DNA of 14,335 nucleotides from JBOGZD01 sp050697155 (GTDB lineage Bacteria > Actinomycetota > Thermoleophilia > Solirubrobacterales > 70-9), in assembly GCA_050697155.1 (NCBI GenBank), contig JBOGZD010000076.1, positions 1 through 14,335 of the forward strand, in the 5' to 3' direction. Below are positions 13,029-14,335 of the stretch, piece after piece. A program made the translations under genes and the position numbers. The notes under the pieces were generated by a model. It was not told where the DNA came from. It made no database searches and saw only the letters and a list, made by a program, of their open reading frames with translations. Within the stretch, counting starts at the first letter, position 1. Each line of letters begins with the position of its first letter.

Positions 13029-13451
13029 ATGTCCAATCAGGAGATCGCCCGGAGGATTCCGGAGGAGGGGTTCGGCGGCGGCAACTTCGACCTGTTCGAC
13101 GAGCACGTGGCCGAGGACTACGTCGGCCACGACCCGGTCGACGAAGAGGACTCCCGCGGGGTGGAGGCTCTCAAGGAGCGCGCTTCCGGATACCGCACCG
13201 CGTTCTCGGACCTCAACGTGGCGGTCGAGGAGTGCTTCGGCGAGGGCGACCTCGTCTGCACGCGCTGGACCGCCTCCGGCACCCACGACGGCGAGCTGTT
13301 CGGCATGCCGCCGACCGGCAAGTCGATGCGGATCGAGGGCCTCTCGATCGACCGCTTCGAGAACGGCAAGGTGGTCGAGACCTGGGACAACTGGGACGCG
13401 CTGGGGATGATGCAGCAGCTCGGCGCGATCCCCGAGCAGCAGCCGGCGTAA
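13029..13451 (+). CDS. SnoaL-like ester cyclase family protein
   Basis: A 140-residue cytosolic protein of the NTF2-like fold, chosen from ATG 13029 by its ribosome site. The order FDLFDEHVAEDYVGHDP (helix then His/Asp strand), RASGYRTAFSDLNVAVEECFGEGDLVCTRWTASGTHDGELFGMPPTGKSMRIEGLSIDRF and KVVETWDNWDALGMMQQLG is the SnoaL-like (ester cyclase, polyketide cyclase-like) signature, including the GMPPTGK loop and W-D-NWD end. No polyketide genes are nearby, so a polyketide role is unlikely; family members are often stand-alone proteins of unknown substrate. Confidence 0.85.
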   Translation: MSNQEIARRIPEEGFGGGNFDLFDEHVAEDYVGHDPVDEEDSRGVEALKERASGYRTAFSDLNVAVEECFGEGDLVCTRWTASGTHDGELFGMPPTGKSMRIEGLSIDRFENGKVVETWDNWDALGMMQQLGAIPEQQPA

Positions 13452-13521
13452 GCGGCTCTCGAGCAGCGTCGACGGGCCGGATCCGCTCGCCGGCGGGCCC
13501 GGCGCCGGGGCCGTCGGCGGA

Positions 13522-13535
13522 TAGGCTCCCCGCCG
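13522..13535 (+). promoter_or_regulatory. Leaderless promoter of the MBL-fold gene
   Basis: TAGGCT (13522-13527), 8 nt, then ATG 13536. No Shine-Dalgarno is visible. Confidence 0.55.
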
Positions 13536-14201
13536 ATGAAGGAGCTCGCAGACGGCGTCTGGCACCTCAACACCTTCTTCCTCCCGAACGCGATCAACGC
13601 CTACCTGATCGGCGACGTGCTCGTCGACGCCGGCACCCGGCGCTCCGGCAAGCGCATCCTGCGTGACCTCGAGGGCCACACCGTCACCGCCCACGCGCTC
13701 ACCCACGCCCACCCCGACCACCAGGGCGCCAGCCACGAGGTCTGCGAGGTGCTCGGGATCCCCTACTGGGTGCCAGAGAAGGACGCTGACGCCGCCGAGG
13801 ACCCCTCGCTGATCGGCGAGCGCCAGCCATCACACCCGATCGCCCAGTTCTTCGCCAGGGTCTTCACCGGCCCCGGCCACCCCGTCGACCGCCGCCTGCA
13901 CGAGGGCGACGAGGTCGCCGGCTTTCAGGTCCTCGACACGCCCGGCCACTCTGCCGGCCACGTCGTCTTCTGGCGCGAGTCCGACCGCGTGCTCGTCATC
14001 GGCGACGTGCTCGTCAACATGGATCAGCTGCTCGGGTTCCCCAGATTCGGCCTGCCCAAGGACTTCCTCACGCCCGACCGGGCGCGGAACCGCGAATCGG
14101 CGAAGCGCCTCGGCCCGCTCGAGCCGGAGCTCGTCCTGTTCGGCCACGGCGCCCCGCTGCGCAACCCGCGCAAGTTCGCCGACTTCTGCGCCGCGCTCTA
14201 G
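13536..14201 (+). CDS. MBL-fold metallo-hydrolase (glyoxalase II-like)
   Basis: A 221-residue metallo-beta-lactamase-fold enzyme without signal peptide. The full dinuclear zinc set is visible: HxHxDH in THAHPDHQG (H57, H59, D61, H62), H138 in TPGHSAGH, D157 in VIGDVL and H204 in FGHGAP. The family hydrolyses thioesters, lactones, lactams or phosphoesters; the substrate here is unknown. ATG 13536 is set by the leaderless box. The gene ends 9 nt before the right IS630 end, so the element inserted just behind it without cutting the coding region. Confidence 0.9.
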   Translation: MKELADGVWHLNTFFLPNAINAYLIGDVLVDAGTRRSGKRILRDLEGHTVTAHALTHAHPDHQGASHEVCEVLGIPYWVPEKDADAAEDPSLIGERQPSHPIAQFFARVFTGPGHPVDRRLHEGDEVAGFQVLDTPGHSAGHVVFWRESDRVLVIGDVLVNMDQLLGFPRFGLPKDFLTPDRARNRESAKRLGPLEPELVLFGHGAPLRNPRKFADFCAAL

Positions 14202-14210
14202 CCCGGAGCG

Positions 14211-14335
14211 CTAGTACTGCCGTCCGTAAGTTCGTTCGACCATCAGGCGACCAACCGTAGTTGAGGCTCGCGCTCTGAGAGGCGCGCCATCAGGGCGCGC
14301 AGGTCGTGGCGGGTGAAGTCCCACTCGAACGGCTC
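14211..14335 (-). mobile_element. 3' end of a second IS630-type element (right boundary, partial, inverted)
   Basis: On the minus strand, the transposase stop (14243-14245) is followed by the terminal segment 14233-14211, which ends in CTAG. It matches the left IS end at 19 of 23 positions. The orientation is inverted to the left copy, with both transposase 3' ends facing inward. The coding remnants are 75% identical in DNA (70 of 93), so these are related but not recent copies. Confidence 0.75.
14243..14335 (-). CDS. IS630-type transposase, C-terminal 30 residues (partial)
   Basis: The minus strand is open from the window edge to TGA (14245-14243). It encodes a peptide starting EPFEWDFTRHDL and ending EREPQLRLVA, with 23 of 30 residues identical to the left remnant. 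The catalytic core lies outside the window. Confidence 0.7.
   Translation of the reverse strand, partial: EPFEWDFTRHDLRALMARLSEREPQLRLVA

Noticed and set aside
13452..13521. Possible gene or terminator between the SnoaL-like and MBL-fold genes
   Set aside because: Only about 70 nt of GC-rich sequence, without a convincing stem with T-tract or an open frame of interest.
1..14335. The whole window as an active composite transposon
   Set aside because: It carries a core housekeeping cluster, and the flanking IS copies are only 75% identical in the visible part. A contig break at repeats explains the edges better.
1..14335. CRISPR arrays, rRNA genes, riboswitches, replication origins
   Set aside because: None was seen: no regularly spaced repeats, no rRNA-like sequence, and no leader long enough for a riboswitch.

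Overview
The window is a GC-rich actinobacterial segment (two stretches I counted were 72% and 60% GC). It most resembles Thermoleophilia/Solirubrobacterales-type genomes. That placement is inferred from base composition, a proB-proA-nadD-rsfS housekeeping cluster, many apparently leaderless genes, and a lineage-typical PD-(D/E)XK endonuclease and DUF5995-like protein. All complete genes are on the + strand.

Layout. Positions 1-126 and 14211-14335 are the 3' ends of two diverged IS630-type insertion sequences in inverted orientation, both pointing inward. The window stops at the homologous transposase codon on each side, so it looks like a contig cut at a repeat family. Next come a secreted CehA/McbA-type PHP metallohydrolase (145-1317); a TetR-ABC ATPase-ABC permease efflux operon (1418-3521) behind two tandem palindromic operators; and a secreted neutral/alkaline ceramidase-like gene (3570-6543) split by one frameshift near 5853. 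The core block follows: proB (glutamate 5-kinase), a DUF167/YggU protein, proA, nadD, rsfS and a DivIVA-like coiled-coil protein (6644-11196). It serves proline synthesis, NAD synthesis and ribosome silencing. After it lie a secreted DUF5995-like protein, a PD-(D/E)XK endonuclease whose reading frame runs in phase through a tRNA-Ala(GGC) gene into a Phd-like antitoxin segment (12230-12946), a SnoaL-like protein and a metallo-beta-lactamase-fold hydrolase.

Regulation. Six genes have a TANNNT box exactly 8 nt before the start codon, which predicts leaderless transcripts. The box before the PHP gene appears to pair with a -35 element lying inside the IS630 end. The TetR gene and the SnoaL-like gene have recognisable -35/-10 promoters with 17-nt spacers. 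GC-rich inverted repeats separate the permease from the ceramidase, the ceramidase from proB, and DUF167 from proA.

Defects. nadD and the DivIVA-like gene lack a canonical start codon in the expected place, and the ceramidase is frameshifted. These could be sequencing indels or real changes. The most unusual feature is the endonuclease/tRNA-Ala/Phd open frame.
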